A model generated the notes under the pieces. That model worked only from the letters and a program-made list of their open reading frames with translations, made no database searches and was not told where the DNA came from. Made by a program: the position numbers and the translations under genes. Shown here in pieces: positions 37,710-46,796 of a stretch of 64,000 nucleotides of DNA (position 1 is its first letter; every line of letters starts with the position of its first letter). The stretch lies in the NCBI RefSeq assembly GCF_012790675.1, contig NZ_CP046391.1, positions 1 through 64,000 of the forward strand, in the 5' to 3' direction. Source of the stretch: Anaplasma platys (GTDB taxonomy: Bacteria > Pseudomonadota > Alphaproteobacteria > Rickettsiales > Anaplasmataceae).

Positions 37710-38558
37710 CTAATTGTGCACCACATGCGTAACTACTACAGAACTGCGGCCATAATCTAGTAGCAGACGCCTGTGCACGCCCTCTACTATGACATGATCC
37801 TCAAGAAGCAGCATGCGACAGGGAGTCTTTTCGCCACTGTCGCCTAGAACATATATCTTGGGCAGCGGTGCAGTGGGGTCGCTAAACTTGAAGTATGTCA
37901 AATTCCCATCGTCATATGTCAGGGCAGGAATGAGTGCGCTCGCCGTGCTGGGGGCAGAAAACGTGTAATCTTTCGTGGTATCATTGGGTTTCAGCTCCAC
38001 CTTCGTTTCAGTCTCCTTCCTTTTAGCCATGCTTGGAGCAGATAACTCAACCGCCTTCTTCGAAGCATCTTTCTCTCTGTCCTCGAGGTAGAAAAAGCGA
38101 ACAATGTACGCCAAGTCTGTCAGCTCGGCATTCTCAGTCGCCAGAGCCACAAGCGAATCAGGTGACGTAGGAGCTGCTTGTGTAGAGTCGCGCGAAATTA
38201 GGTCAAATGCGTAGTTGCGTCCTTTTGTTGTTTCCAACAGCATATTTGTGTGCCCATTTTTTTCCAACGGCATGACAAAAAGCTTGTTGTCAACTGACTT
38301 AACCTTCCAGTTCACATTATCACCCAGAGCCAGTACCTTTACGGTTTCCCCCTTTGAAAATTCAATATAGGACTGATAACCGTAGTTGAACACAACTTGG
38401 AAAACTTCGTTTTCGCTGTAAACAAACGTCTTTATCCGGCTGTCCACTGAGATGGGGACTCCTCCACTACCAGATGCACTATCGGGGCTCATGCTTAAGC
38501 TGCAAAACAGCACAGCGACAACAAAAGACAACGCACAGTTTTTACAGAAATTCATCAT
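37710..38558 (-). CDS. virB9: Type IV secretion outer-core protein VirB9
   Basis: VirB9 joins VirB10 and VirB7 in the outer-membrane core complex. The 282 residues start with a signal peptide (basic start, ALSFVVAVLFCSLSM core). The VirB9/CagX features follow: DSRIKTFVYSENEVFQV, the GYQSYIEFSKGE segment, and C-terminal YFKFSDPTAPLPKIYVLGDSGE with a final LLDYGRSSVVVTHV strand. It overlaps the end of virB8 by 17 bases. Confidence 0.96.
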   Translation of the reverse strand: MMNFCKNCALSFVVAVLFCSLSMSPDSASGSGGVPISVDSRIKTFVYSENEVFQVVFNYGYQSYIEFSKGETVKVLALGDNVNWKVKSVDNKLFVMPLEKNGHTNMLLETTKGRNYAFDLISRDSTQAAPTSPDSLVALATENAELTDLAYIVRFFYLEDREKDASKKAVELSAPSMAKRKETETKVELKPNDTTKDYTFSAPSTASALIPALTYDDGNLTYFKFSDPTAPLPKIYVLGDSGEKTPCRMLLLEDHVIVEGVHRRLLLDYGRSSVVVTHVVHN

Positions 38559-39270
38559 CCGCCCTATAGTAAGTTATCTGGAAGCCCAAAGGATTCACTT
38601 GTCTGTCTTGCTCGCTCAGCTCAAGTGAAGCATACTTGAAATTTAACGTCGCAATCCGGTCTTTCTTGATCAAATCGCCGTTTCCTGTGGTGAACTCCAA
38701 GGTAAACCTGATCTGTACTTTCCCCACACCTAAGTGTTGCAATGAACGCACCCTGACCGCACTGGGCGCTAAATCCGCATACAAAGCCATTGGGCTGGAA
38801 GGGTTACTAGGCCGAATCCAATTACGAAAGCTACTGTAGGTATCCTGAGTCGAAAGCAACCGCACCTTCGTGTAGTAGTTGTACATGAAGTTATTGGGAT
38901 CATAAAGCTCCCGCGCCTTCACGTACTCCACGATGAAGTAATTACTGAGCACCTCGTCAGCAGAGTACTGCTTAACCGTTATGGGGTTAACCAGAGTAGT
39001 AACCCCTGATTTTTTCTCGATTTCCACAACGAAAGGCTCGATAGTGCGGGTCTTCCCTATTTTGAATATTGCAAAAGTACTTACGGCTATGCATAAAACA
39101 GACAGCACTACCAGAAAAAGCAAAATGTTTCGCTGCACCACCACGGTTCCGTAGCGGTCATGGAACCAATCTCCTGACGCTCCTCCCGTGGCTGCGGTCG
39201 CGGATCTGGTCTTCCTCTCCTTTTCGGTCTTGCTCTCGTTTTTCTTAGAACCAAACATACCTGACACCAA
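38542..39270 (-). CDS. virB8: Type IV secretion inner-membrane protein VirB8
   Basis: VirB8 is a bitopic assembly factor of the inner-membrane complex. The 242 residues have a basic cytoplasmic start, one helix around residues 48-70 (NILLFLVVLSVLCIAVSTFAIF) and the periplasmic NTF2-like domain with YNYYTKVRLLSTQDTYSSFRNWI and the terminal NPLGFQITYYRADDE. First gene of the operon. The promoter should lie in the long spacer upstream. In relatives this operon is controlled by a small DNA-binding regulator; none is seen nearby. Confidence 0.95.
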   Translation of the reverse strand: MVSGMFGSKKNESKTEKERKTRSATAATGGASGDWFHDRYGTVVVQRNILLFLVVLSVLCIAVSTFAIFKIGKTRTIEPFVVEIEKKSGVTTLVNPITVKQYSADEVLSNYFIVEYVKARELYDPNNFMYNYYTKVRLLSTQDTYSSFRNWIRPSNPSSPMALYADLAPSAVRVRSLQHLGVGKVQIRFTLEFTTGNGDLIKKDRIATLNFKYASLELSEQDRQVNPLGFQITYYRADDEFL

Positions 39271-40615
39271 TAAGCTGTAACCATACTGAGCAAAGGACAG
39301 GACCTATTCCAGTGCTACTAGCCCAACGAACAGAACCTACTATGCTTTTATTTACATCAAGTTAACAGAAAAATCACCCAATTAAAGCTTCATAGCCTTG
39401 AAAACAGGGCAAGGCGGATGCTCATGATTCAAGCTGTAGAACGGCACTTTAAGCTACAGTTCCCACATAGGCTCTTCAGAGCACATACGCGTGCAGTTGT
39501 AAAGGATAATTATTAAGCTACGTGCGGTTTTTACCATACATTTAATACATAACTAACACCCACTAGCGTGCTGCTAGTATGGCGAAACTTGCAAAATCTC
39601 AACTATCAAGCAAGTGCGGTTGGGGAGCTGAACCAGTTGAAGGAAGCGCTAAATGGTGTCTCCCACCTCAGTGAAACACGCGTTTCTTGTGCAATCACCT
39701 TGTTTATTGGAAGTTGAAGTTTCAAAACCGCGCTTTCCGCATGATACTGCATTCGGAGAAGAATGTTGCGGCGTTTCCACCGCACTTAATATTTACAGTG
39801 CTTTTCGTGGTGCGTATAAATTAGCGGTCGTTACCCCCAACATTGCAGCAGACGAGTGGGTAATAAACCGTTCGTGAGCCCGTGGGTTTTACATATGGCA
39901 TACTAAGAACTACTTGCTTGTTGTATGACTGGCATGCTCTGTAAAAACAGTTGGTAGGGGTTCCATAGAACAAAAACGCCCGCATTGAAACTCTCAGCAC
40001 ATCGCAGTTAGATCGGCACATGCTAGCAATAGGGGCAATTGTTTTTGGGGCACATGTTTTATGATACAGAGTTTCATTTTGCTTTGTTTAGGCATTGTGT
40101 AACACCACAAAATGCTTTTTAACGTGCAACTTAAAATAGGAAATGAATGCAAGTTTGTAATCTTGCTTAATGTCTAGTTTTGCATGGGAGATCACAACGC
40201 AGCTCTGCCAGCCAAGAGGCGCGCCTTTTTGTTTACAGGAACACAACGCGAGCAACCCCGCATACGGTACGTAATCTTCGAGCATGTGGCGGAATAAAGA
40301 ATCTCACAGTGGACCGTCCGCGCTTTAAAGGAGCCAAAAGAGTTTCTCGGCGTGGCCGGGTATAACATCAAGGACTACGGGATTTTCTATGCATGTGCCT
40401 TGGGACTAATCTTGAAAGATGAGCATGGTGTTCTGGTTACCTAATTTAGGCGTGATTAGCGCCTTGCGTTAAAAAGTTATTTCAGTCACTGTGAATATGT
40501 GACAGTACGGGCGCGCACCAAGCCTGTTTCCCGCGCGGCGCTTAGGCATGCCAGCAAGCCATTCTATGGCTGTGTCATTGTGCCTCTAGAAGATTGTTGC
40601 TTTGTTTTCTCGTGG
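39271..40615. other. Gene-free region upstream of virB8
   Basis: About 1.35 kb without a supported gene. Several short open frames (for example 39653-39877 and 40180-40365, plus strand) have atypical composition and no motifs. Given its size and place it may hold the vir operon promoter, unrecognised small RNAs or decayed genes. No tRNA or repeat was recognised. Confidence 0.4.
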
Positions 40616-41707
40616 TTAGTAAATGTGCCCCAACCGTTCCTTTTTTGTGGTCATGTAGGTATTATTGTGTTTTGTTGCTTTAACTTGTAGTGGAATTAGC
40701 TTTGTGACTTCTATGCCCAGTTTACTGATATCTTGCGCCTTGTTCGGGTTGTTGGTTAGCAGTTGAATTCGACTGACGCCGAGATGATTTAGCATACAAG
40801 CTGCCGGTTGGAAAACTCTTTCATCGTCGTCAAAGCCCAGAAAGCGATTCGCGTCAACCGTATCCAAATCTTTTGTTTGCTGTAGGTTGTAGGTGCGAAT
40901 TTTGTTTGCCATGCCTATGCCGCGGCCTTCTTGCGATACGTACAGAATTATGCCGCCCTGCTTTGTTGATGACAGTAGGTCAACCGTGTTTAGCAGTTGG
41001 CTTCGACAGTCACATGCAAGACTACCTAGCAAATCTCCGGTATAGCAAGAGGAGTGCAGTCTGGTGACCACATTGTCTAGCTCGGGTTCTCCGATCACGA
41101 TGGCATAGTGTTCGGGTTCTCCGATGTAGGAGCGGAACACGATTATTTTTGTCGGCACAGCATCTTTCAAATGAAGATCTGCCCGGCATACCTCGTCTAA
41201 CTTGTAGGCCGTACTGTACTTGGCTACCAGCTGAGCATCAAGGGCAATAATATTATTTTTCCGGCACCACAACTCCATCTCTTCATGGCTTGCAAGTGCC
41301 ATGGGTATAACCATAGCTGAAGGCAGCAGTTTTGCTAGCTTGGTAAGACGCAATGCTAGGCCATCTAAGGGCCCCGCACCACATGTTGGAGGAATGGTAT
41401 AAACCTTGCTCTCAGCTTCGATCAGCAGAGCGCGAATTTCTTCCAGCGACAGGCTGTTGGCATGGAAGCGCAGCAAAGTTTGTTGTTCGCCTACAAACCT
41501 GGCACGATGAGCCGTAAGCAACAAATAGACCTCGTCCGAAGCAGTAGTCAGCGCGGTAAAGGTGTGAGTATCAAGCAGTTCAGTCGGGTAAACCAACAAG
41601 TAGTTTTTATCATCGTGCAGCAAGATAGGTGCGCAGCGGCGCAACTCGTTTATAGACCTGCAGACAAGGCCGTTTCCAGATCCGAAAAAACTACCCAAGC
41701 AATCCAT
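40616..41707 (-). CDS. ribA: GTP cyclohydrolase II with degenerate N-terminal domain
   Basis: Catalyses the first step of riboflavin synthesis. The C-terminal half (about residues 185-345) has the zinc-binding HSSCYTGDLLGSLACDC with three cysteines, the catalytic YVSQEGRGIGMANKIRTYNLQ and LLTNNPNKA. The N-terminal half has the length and place of a DHBP synthase (RibB) domain, but the acidic DDENRENEGD-type metal-site motif is not recognisable (LLHDDKNYLLVYPTELLD at that place), so it probably is not active. The stop is very near a 1.3-kb gene-free stretch. Confidence 0.92.
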   Translation of the reverse strand: MDCLGSFFGSGNGLVCRSINELRRCAPILLHDDKNYLLVYPTELLDTHTFTALTTASDEVYLLLTAHRARFVGEQQTLLRFHANSLSLEEIRALLIEAESKVYTIPPTCGAGPLDGLALRLTKLAKLLPSAMVIPMALASHEEMELWCRKNNIIALDAQLVAKYSTAYKLDEVCRADLHLKDAVPTKIIVFRSYIGEPEHYAIVIGEPELDNVVTRLHSSCYTGDLLGSLACDCRSQLLNTVDLLSSTKQGGIILYVSQEGRGIGMANKIRTYNLQQTKDLDTVDANRFLGFDDDERVFQPAACMLNHLGVSRIQLLTNNPNKAQDISKLGIEVTKLIPLQVKATKHNNTYMTTKKERLGHIY

Positions 41708-41721
41708 AGAGACTCATTAAG

Positions 41722-41811
41722 TGGTGCGGTTAAGAAGACTTGAACTTCCAAGGCCATATAATAGCCACAGCGACCTCAACGCTGCGTGTCTACCATTTCC
41801 ACCATAACCGC
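41722..41811 (-). tRNA. tRNA-Leu(GAG)
   Basis: A class II tRNA of 90 bases with encoded CCA. The acceptor is GCGGTTA/TAACCGC and the D-arm sequence TGGTGGAAATGGTAGAC is typical of tRNA-Leu. The anticodon stem CAGCG/CGCTG closes the loop TTGAGGT with anticodon GAG (codons CUC and CUU). The long variable arm and T loop TTCAAGT are present. It lies 14 bases upstream of ribA on the same strand. Confidence 0.94.
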
Positions 41812-41906
41812 ACAAGAAATATGCCCATGATAATGAAAAGGCAAATTGATTGTCAACCAGGATGGCATGGATGTGACGAAAAACGGGAGGGGTGCTCAAA
41901 ATGGGC

Positions 41907-42968
41907 TTAGATGCTCGTTTCACGCGCCACAGCGAACAGCAGCCCCTCGACCTTTTCTCCGTAAATATAACAGCGGTTGATATAACACATGCGCAAGCCT
42001 AACTCGGAGATGGTGGCATTCAAATAATTTACGGAGTGACAGAAAAAGTCACCATCTTTGACGAATCTATATCCCTGATTGCGCCCTTCACGCAGTAAGC
42101 CTATCAACATTCCCGTGGGTTTCAACGCTTTCGAAGTTTGTCCCAGGATTTCTTTTAAATCCCCGTAGTAGTGCAAGAATTCAGTCATCACTATGACGTC
42201 ATAATCCTGTGTATTACTTTTCAGAAACTCCCGGGCCCCCACACATATGAGTTCGTTGTAAGCTCGTTTGCCATTCACAAAACACTGACGTGCAATGTCA
42301 AGCATGCGCCGCGAAATGTCTACACCGGCGATGTGGTATCCAATGTCGCGCATACGCAAAAATTGCCCACAAATTCCTGTGCCGCACCCAATATCTAGTA
42401 TCAACAAATCCCCGAGCCTATCCCCAAAGAAGTTCATCACTAGGGCACGAACATGTTCGTGCCCTCGGTAGTTATTCGCAATAAGCCAGTGTTCGACGAA
42501 GTATTCACTGGTATAGTTGAAGTGTTGTTTAATTACGTTTTCCGGCACCGCGGTGATAATATCTGGTGCCGTGATCTTGTTTAGGTAATAGCGCGCTTCT
42601 TTGTGATTGGGGTCCAAAGCCAAAGCTCTCTCAAAGTTTGCTAACGCCTTCTCGTGCCGCTGTTGGACTAAGTTGCAACGGCCGATGTTGTAGTGAGCTT
42701 CGGGCAAGTCCGGCCTAACTAACCTGATTAGCCAAAAACGTGTTTTTGCATCTGCCACATTGCCCCGATAGAAGTGGAATAATCCCAAGTCTATGTTGGT
42801 CTCGAGTAAACAACGGGATTTTTCCCTAATTGACAAAACACCCTCCCGCAGGGATCCGTGCCCGCTTCTCAGCAGCTTTACCACTTCACTGATGCTTGGA
42901 ACAGCACCGGCAATCCTTGACAGTAGTGACCCAATTCCGTCACTAAAACAAGCAAAAACCTTCCTCAT
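41907..42968 (-). CDS. TPR-containing SAM-dependent methyltransferase
   Basis: A 353-residue protein. Residues about 55-135 form two or three tetratricopeptide repeats (NIDLGLFHFYRGNVADAKTRF; AHYNIGRCNLVQQRHEKALANF; FERALALDPNHKEARYYL). A class I methyltransferase follows, with motif I LILDIGCGTGICGQFL and GVDISRRMLDIAR (motif II). This corresponds to the predicted TPR-methyltransferase group (COG4976-like). The substrate is unknown. It precedes tRNA-Leu and ribA on the same strand. Confidence 0.88.
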   Translation of the reverse strand: MRKVFACFSDGIGSLLSRIAGAVPSISEVVKLLRSGHGSLREGVLSIREKSRCLLETNIDLGLFHFYRGNVADAKTRFWLIRLVRPDLPEAHYNIGRCNLVQQRHEKALANFERALALDPNHKEARYYLNKITAPDIITAVPENVIKQHFNYTSEYFVEHWLIANNYRGHEHVRALVMNFFGDRLGDLLILDIGCGTGICGQFLRMRDIGYHIAGVDISRRMLDIARQCFVNGKRAYNELICVGAREFLKSNTQDYDVIVMTEFLHYYGDLKEILGQTSKALKPTGMLIGLLREGRNQGYRFVKDGDFFCHSVNYLNATISELGLRMCYINRCYIYGEKVEGLLFAVARETSI

Positions 42969-43034
42969 AAACCACCCACAACAGGCAAATAACTCACACT
43001 ACAAGCACCACATCGTGACCAGCCGCACATAAAA

Positions 43035-43511
43035 CTATGGTGCAAGCGACCTTTTCGTCAGCTTCCTGTGGTGCAGTACAGCCCCCATAACCTTCATCAC
43101 TTCCAGCGCACTTTGTTTTTTCTTTTTCTGTTTCTCTACTTTGGTCTGTGTAGCGACCACCTTAGCCGATCGGGGCCGTTCGTCAATAGTATCATCGTTC
43201 GTTGCGTCTTTTAGGCCGCGCTGCGCATGCCGCTCCACAAGTGCAGAGAAACTTTTGAACTCGGATATGTGCGCAACGAAGTGGGTAAATGCAACCATCC
43301 AAAGGGTAAAAAACAGCAAAACAACCAAGCAAGGTATCATAGAGACAGATACCCCTATAAAGGGACTATCCATGCCCCACCCTCTGGGGGAATCAGAATT
43401 TTCGGCATCTCCAGGCAAAACAAAAACTAACAGCAAACAACCCGCAAAAAAGCAAAGCAGAGCCTTCAGAAACGGCACACAGTGCCCACTACGTACAATA
43501 TTCACACGCAT
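43035..43511 (-). CDS. Two-helix membrane protein of unknown function
   Basis: A 158-residue product with two hydrophobic helices: residues 14-33 (FLKALLCFFAGCLLLVFVLP) and about 52-75 (VSVSMIPCLVVLLFFTLWMVAF). A basic C-terminal tail follows with a KQKKKKQ cluster. No family recognised. The topology is loosely like the two-helix proteins at 46.8-54.1 kb, but no sequence match to their module is evident. It is 66 bases upstream of the TPR-methyltransferase gene. Confidence 0.7.
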   Translation of the reverse strand: MRVNIVRSGHCVPFLKALLCFFAGCLLLVFVLPGDAENSDSPRGWGMDSPFIGVSVSMIPCLVVLLFFTLWMVAFTHFVAHISEFKSFSALVERHAQRGLKDATNDDTIDERPRSAKVVATQTKVEKQKKKKQSALEVMKVMGAVLHHRKLTKRSLAP

Positions 43512-44051
43512 ACCAAAAGTCCCACACTACCTTTGAAGGATAACCTATATCGCCCTAACAAGTAACCTAAAATTTCAAAAACCGCATGTGGCGCAAACCT
43601 GCCAACCACCGCGGGGGTACGGTACCATTTCTTTCTTGTGTTTGTCTTAACTTTACTGTGTGTGTATGACAACGAAGAGCCCCGCGCAGACACATTAATA
43701 TCTCAATAATGTATCGCGGTAGTTGTTGTATTTCGAGAGAATACATCCCAGACAAATGGGGGATGTAATCTGTTATGCTCGGTGAAGCGCGGCCTATCTC
43801 GAAGTGGTAAAAACAGGTACGTGGCGTAAAAGATGTGAAATGCACAACAGAGCAGAAAATTGTGTGGATTTTGGTCTGTGTCCGGCAGAAGCGCCTGTAA
43901 GTTGCTCACGGACAGCAACCCCGACAGCAGATGCTGCATCGCCTAAAAATAGCATTACACTGGCATCGTAAAACAGACGAGCGGCACGGCATCCATGAAA
44001 ATTTGATAGCTGCTTTCTAGTAGTGCGGTATGATTATGGAAAATCACCAAG
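43512..44051. other. Gene-free region before the SRP RNA gene
   Basis: About 540 bases. Open frames at 43567-43939 on the minus strand overlap each other and show no motif, so none is accepted. The terminator-like hairpin of the SRP RNA gene lies at its right end. Confidence 0.4.
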
Positions 44052-44125
44052 AGACAGGCTGCTGTCTGGCAGAACATGGTAGCGTTGCTGCCTTCCGGCC
44101 ACAACGGTGTGTTCTGCCAAGCACG
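44052..44125 (-). ncRNA. ffs: Signal recognition particle RNA (4.5S type)
   Basis: On the minus strand a long hairpin has arms TGGCAGAACA (44110-44119 strand-complement) and TGTTCTGCCA (44067-44076). Its apex reads GTTGTGGCCGGAAGGCAGCAAC. This matches helix 8 of bacterial SRP RNA: the GGAA tetraloop closed by CC/GG, followed by the AGCA element that binds Ffh. A further hairpin AGACAG/CTGTCT at 44052-44067 at the 3' end could serve as terminator. Exact ends are not determined, and the transcript may extend some bases each way. Confidence 0.8.
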
Positions 44126-44195
44126 GCATTCTCAACATTTTCGGCACTATTTTAAACTGGCAAGGATGCCAACCAGGGTATAGAGCAGTTAATTC

Positions 44196-44642
44196 CTATA
44201 TGCTAAAGGAGCTCTTCAGCAACCGAGCAGCCTCATCAAACTCCTCTGTGAAACTCTTTTTGATACTATCGGGCAGCACTATTCCAAGAACGCTTTCGAA
44301 ATGCCTTGTGAGATCCTGTATGCGCGATGCATAGGTCTTTTTCTTGCTGGCAAACTTGCTGAAAGAAATACCGTCCAAGACTTCTATGCTTACCGCCTTA
44401 TTCAGAAGAACGCAGTCAACAGAAAGATTTATTCTCAGAAGCACGTTCTTTATGGGGTCGGTGCTAAAAGTCAAGACGCCATTAGCTCCATACATCTTCA
44501 GAGAGTACAAACAAGATACTTGGGACAAATTGACCCCGCTGTATTTCTTGTGTTTCACCACTTCCCAATGTACACCCGGAGGACTAACGTTTCCCTGTGC
44601 GCCATCAGGCACTTGTTGCATAGGACCCTCCACGTAACACAA
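44196..44642 (-). CDS. Hypothetical protein
   Basis: A product of up to 148 residues; an internal ATG gives 141. No signal peptide or membrane helix is evident. The middle alternates hydrophobic and polar residues (GVLTFSTDPIKNVLLRINLSVD), suggesting beta strands, and the C-terminal third is helical and basic (FASKKKTYASRIQDLTRHFESVL). No family recognised. It lies 70 bases upstream of the SRP RNA gene on the same strand. Confidence 0.6.
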   Translation of the reverse strand: MCYVEGPMQQVPDGAQGNVSPPGVHWEVVKHKKYSGVNLSQVSCLYSLKMYGANGVLTFSTDPIKNVLLRINLSVDCVLLNKAVSIEVLDGISFSKFASKKKTYASRIQDLTRHFESVLGIVLPDSIKKSFTEEFDEAARLLKSSFSI

Positions 44643-45022
44643 AACGAGCCCGATTATACACTCGGCATAGTTAAATAATGCATAATGGTGAGATTATGCA
44701 CGGTTTGTACAAATTTTTGGAACTGAGCAGGATACGTGCTGTTATGTGTCAGTAATTTCTTAAATTACTCTAGCCACTGCTGGTTTGTTGTCTATGGTTG
44801 ACGGTATCCGCTTAGCTAAATCTGCTGCAACCTAGACGGATGCCAGGCCCCATTACCGGGGCCAAGAACAGCAAACGTCGGTCTGCTACATGAATTTCAA
44901 TGACATGGCTCAAGGCTCTTGGTGAGTTATTGCTTGAGTGCCATGGGGTACGTGCTAAACTTGACTGCAGGTGGCATGGCCTATTCTTGTGTGTTTTCGT
45001 TGTTGGAGGCGGCTTTTAGCTT
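44643..45022. other. Intergenic region upstream of pgk
   Basis: About 380 bases between divergent genes with no supported gene; it should contain both promoters. No distinctive motif was recognised. Confidence 0.4.
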
Positions 45023-46180
45023 ATGGGCGATATCAGGGATTTGGCTGGAGTACAGAGTGCCAATTTGAAAAACCGCAAGGTACTGTTGCGGGTGGACGTC
45101 AACGTGCCCATCGAAGCGGGTGTTGTGCGCGATAGAACAAGGATTAAGAGGATCATTCCCACTGTGGAGTATCTTGTGCAGCGGGGAGCAAAAGTTTTGA
45201 TTATCTCCCATTTGGGAAGGCCGAAACAAAGGGACAAGGAGCTTTCTCTGGGCCAACTTAGAGGCGTGATTGCAGAGGAGTTGGGCAGGGATGTTGTGTT
45301 TATTGCCGACATATGTGACCCCACCGTCCCCAGTGTTGTGGACAAGTTGCCTTGGGGGGCGGTTGTGCTGCTTGAAAACCTCAGATTTTACGCTGGTGAG
45401 GTTGCCAATAGTGCCGCATTTGCCAGAGCTTTGGCTTCTTTGGCGGACCTGTACGTTAATGATGCTTTTTCGTGTTCGCACCGACTGCATGCTTCGGTAA
45501 GCGCTGTTTCGGATATTTTGGAGTCGTTTGTGGGTTTTAATCTGCAAGAAGAGCTGAAGTATCTCAGTGGGATTACTAGCGAACGCCCAGCTGCTGCGGT
45601 AATTGGCGGGGCAAAGGCTGCGACTAAAATCCCAATGCTCGGTAATCTTGCGGGGAAGATAGATTTTTTGATTTTAGGTGGTGGTCTGGCAAATTCTTTC
45701 CTAGCGGCTGCGGGCTATAAAGTCGGCTCCTCTTTGTATGAACAAAAGCAGCAGGAGGTGATAGAAGTAATGGAGGTCGCGAAACGCAGCGGCTGCGAGT
45801 TAATATTGCCGAAAGATCATGTTGTAGCAACAAGCTTGGATGGCGTTTCCTCGGCAAGGACAAACTGCGAGATAGCTCCTGAGGACATGATTCTCGATGT
45901 AGGCGAGCAGACTGCTCAGGTCATCGAGAAAACGCTTAGTAAGTGTAGGACTGTTTTTTGGAATGGGCCCCTGGGCGTGTTCGAGAAAGAAGCGTTTTCT
46001 CAGGGCACTGCAGCGTTACTAAAGGCCCTTTCTACCCGTCATAAGGCATGCAATACACAGACCATCGTTGGCGGCGGGGACAGTATTTTCGCGATGCGAT
46101 CTCTTGGCTATAGAGAAGACGACTTTACATATGTCTCTACGGGCGGTGGGGCGTTGTTACATTTTCTGAGTATTGCATAG
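45023..46180 (+). CDS. pgk: Phosphoglycerate kinase
   Basis: Transfers phosphate between 1,3-bisphosphoglycerate and ADP (or the reverse, for gluconeogenesis). The 385 residues carry KVLLRVDVNVPIEAGVVRDRTR, ISHLGRPK, VVLLENLRFYAGE, FVNDAF-like YVNDAFSCSHR with the substrate residues, NFLILGGGLANSFL and the C-terminal GGGDSIFAMR plus STGGGALL adenine-site motifs. Length is normal. It works next to GAPDH, encoded at 12.2 kb. Confidence 0.97.
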   Translation: MGDIRDLAGVQSANLKNRKVLLRVDVNVPIEAGVVRDRTRIKRIIPTVEYLVQRGAKVLIISHLGRPKQRDKELSLGQLRGVIAEELGRDVVFIADICDPTVPSVVDKLPWGAVVLLENLRFYAGEVANSAAFARALASLADLYVNDAFSCSHRLHASVSAVSDILESFVGFNLQEELKYLSGITSERPAAAVIGGAKAATKIPMLGNLAGKIDFLILGGGLANSFLAAAGYKVGSSLYEQKQQEVIEVMEVAKRSGCELILPKDHVVATSLDGVSSARTNCEIAPEDMILDVGEQTAQVIEKTLSKCRTVFWNGPLGVFEKEAFSQGTAALLKALSTRHKACNTQTIVGGGDSIFAMRSLGYREDDFTYVSTGGGALLHFLSIA

Positions 46181-46796
46181 GAAATCTTCTTGTGTTGCGG
46201 TTCTGTTGGTCACTGTTGTTCCATGATATAGGTCGTCATGGCCCAGTTGTATGGGCTTTGTCGATGTCAAAATCTACCAGGAATACTTGCCGGGGAGCAG
46301 AAGCGCCCATTTAAAGAGTGAGTACTTTTTGTAATACCCTTTTTATAAACAGCTCACCCACTTGGCTAGAGTGCTGGCCCTTTTCCTGCAGCACCTGTAA
46401 GACAATCGCCTGTGCTATGTGCTATGTGCTATGTGCTATGTGCTATGTGCTATGTGCTATGTGCTGTGTGCTGTGTGCTGTGTGCTGTGTGCTGTGTGCT
46501 GTGTGCTGTGTGAGGAGCATTGGTGGTTTTATCGTCAATTGAACCACCTTTTTTAGTTTGTGTTTTTTCCATTGATGTATGCACAACAGATTCCTCAACT
46601 TCAACTTGTGCCGATATTAGAATTTATTCCAGCCGTCAAGGCCCATAAAAGCTGACAAAGAGTCCGTTTTGCCGTATGTACGCTTGCAGTTGTTGGCGTA
46701 CCAGCAGTATCTATGTAATGCGCTATAACTGCAGGAGAAAGTGACATGTTGCCCTTTATGGACTATTTGCCGATAGTGGTGCACTTGTAATTTTTT
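46181..46796. other. Gene-free region with a heptamer repeat
   Basis: About 615 bases between pgk and the two-helix membrane gene cluster. It contains the 98-bp heptanucleotide tandem repeat at 46413-46510. The frame open across the repeat is a product of the repeat itself. No other feature is recognised. Confidence 0.5.
46413..46510. repeat. Heptanucleotide tandem repeat, 7 x TGCTATG then 7 x TGCTGTG
   Basis: Fourteen perfect 7-base units in two homogeneous blocks: TGCTATG seven times (46413-46461), then TGCTGTG seven times (46462-46510). Each unit differs from its sister by one A/G transition. The block structure implies local expansion after a single mutation. Because 7 is not a multiple of 3, copy-number change would alter any reading frame crossing it. 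A repeat of this kind is a good strain-typing marker. Confidence 0.97.

Noticed and set aside
46318..46542. Cysteine-rich open frame across the heptamer repeat
   Set aside because: The translation is only the repeat read in frame (CAMCYVL and CAVCCVL units); there is no start context or family support.
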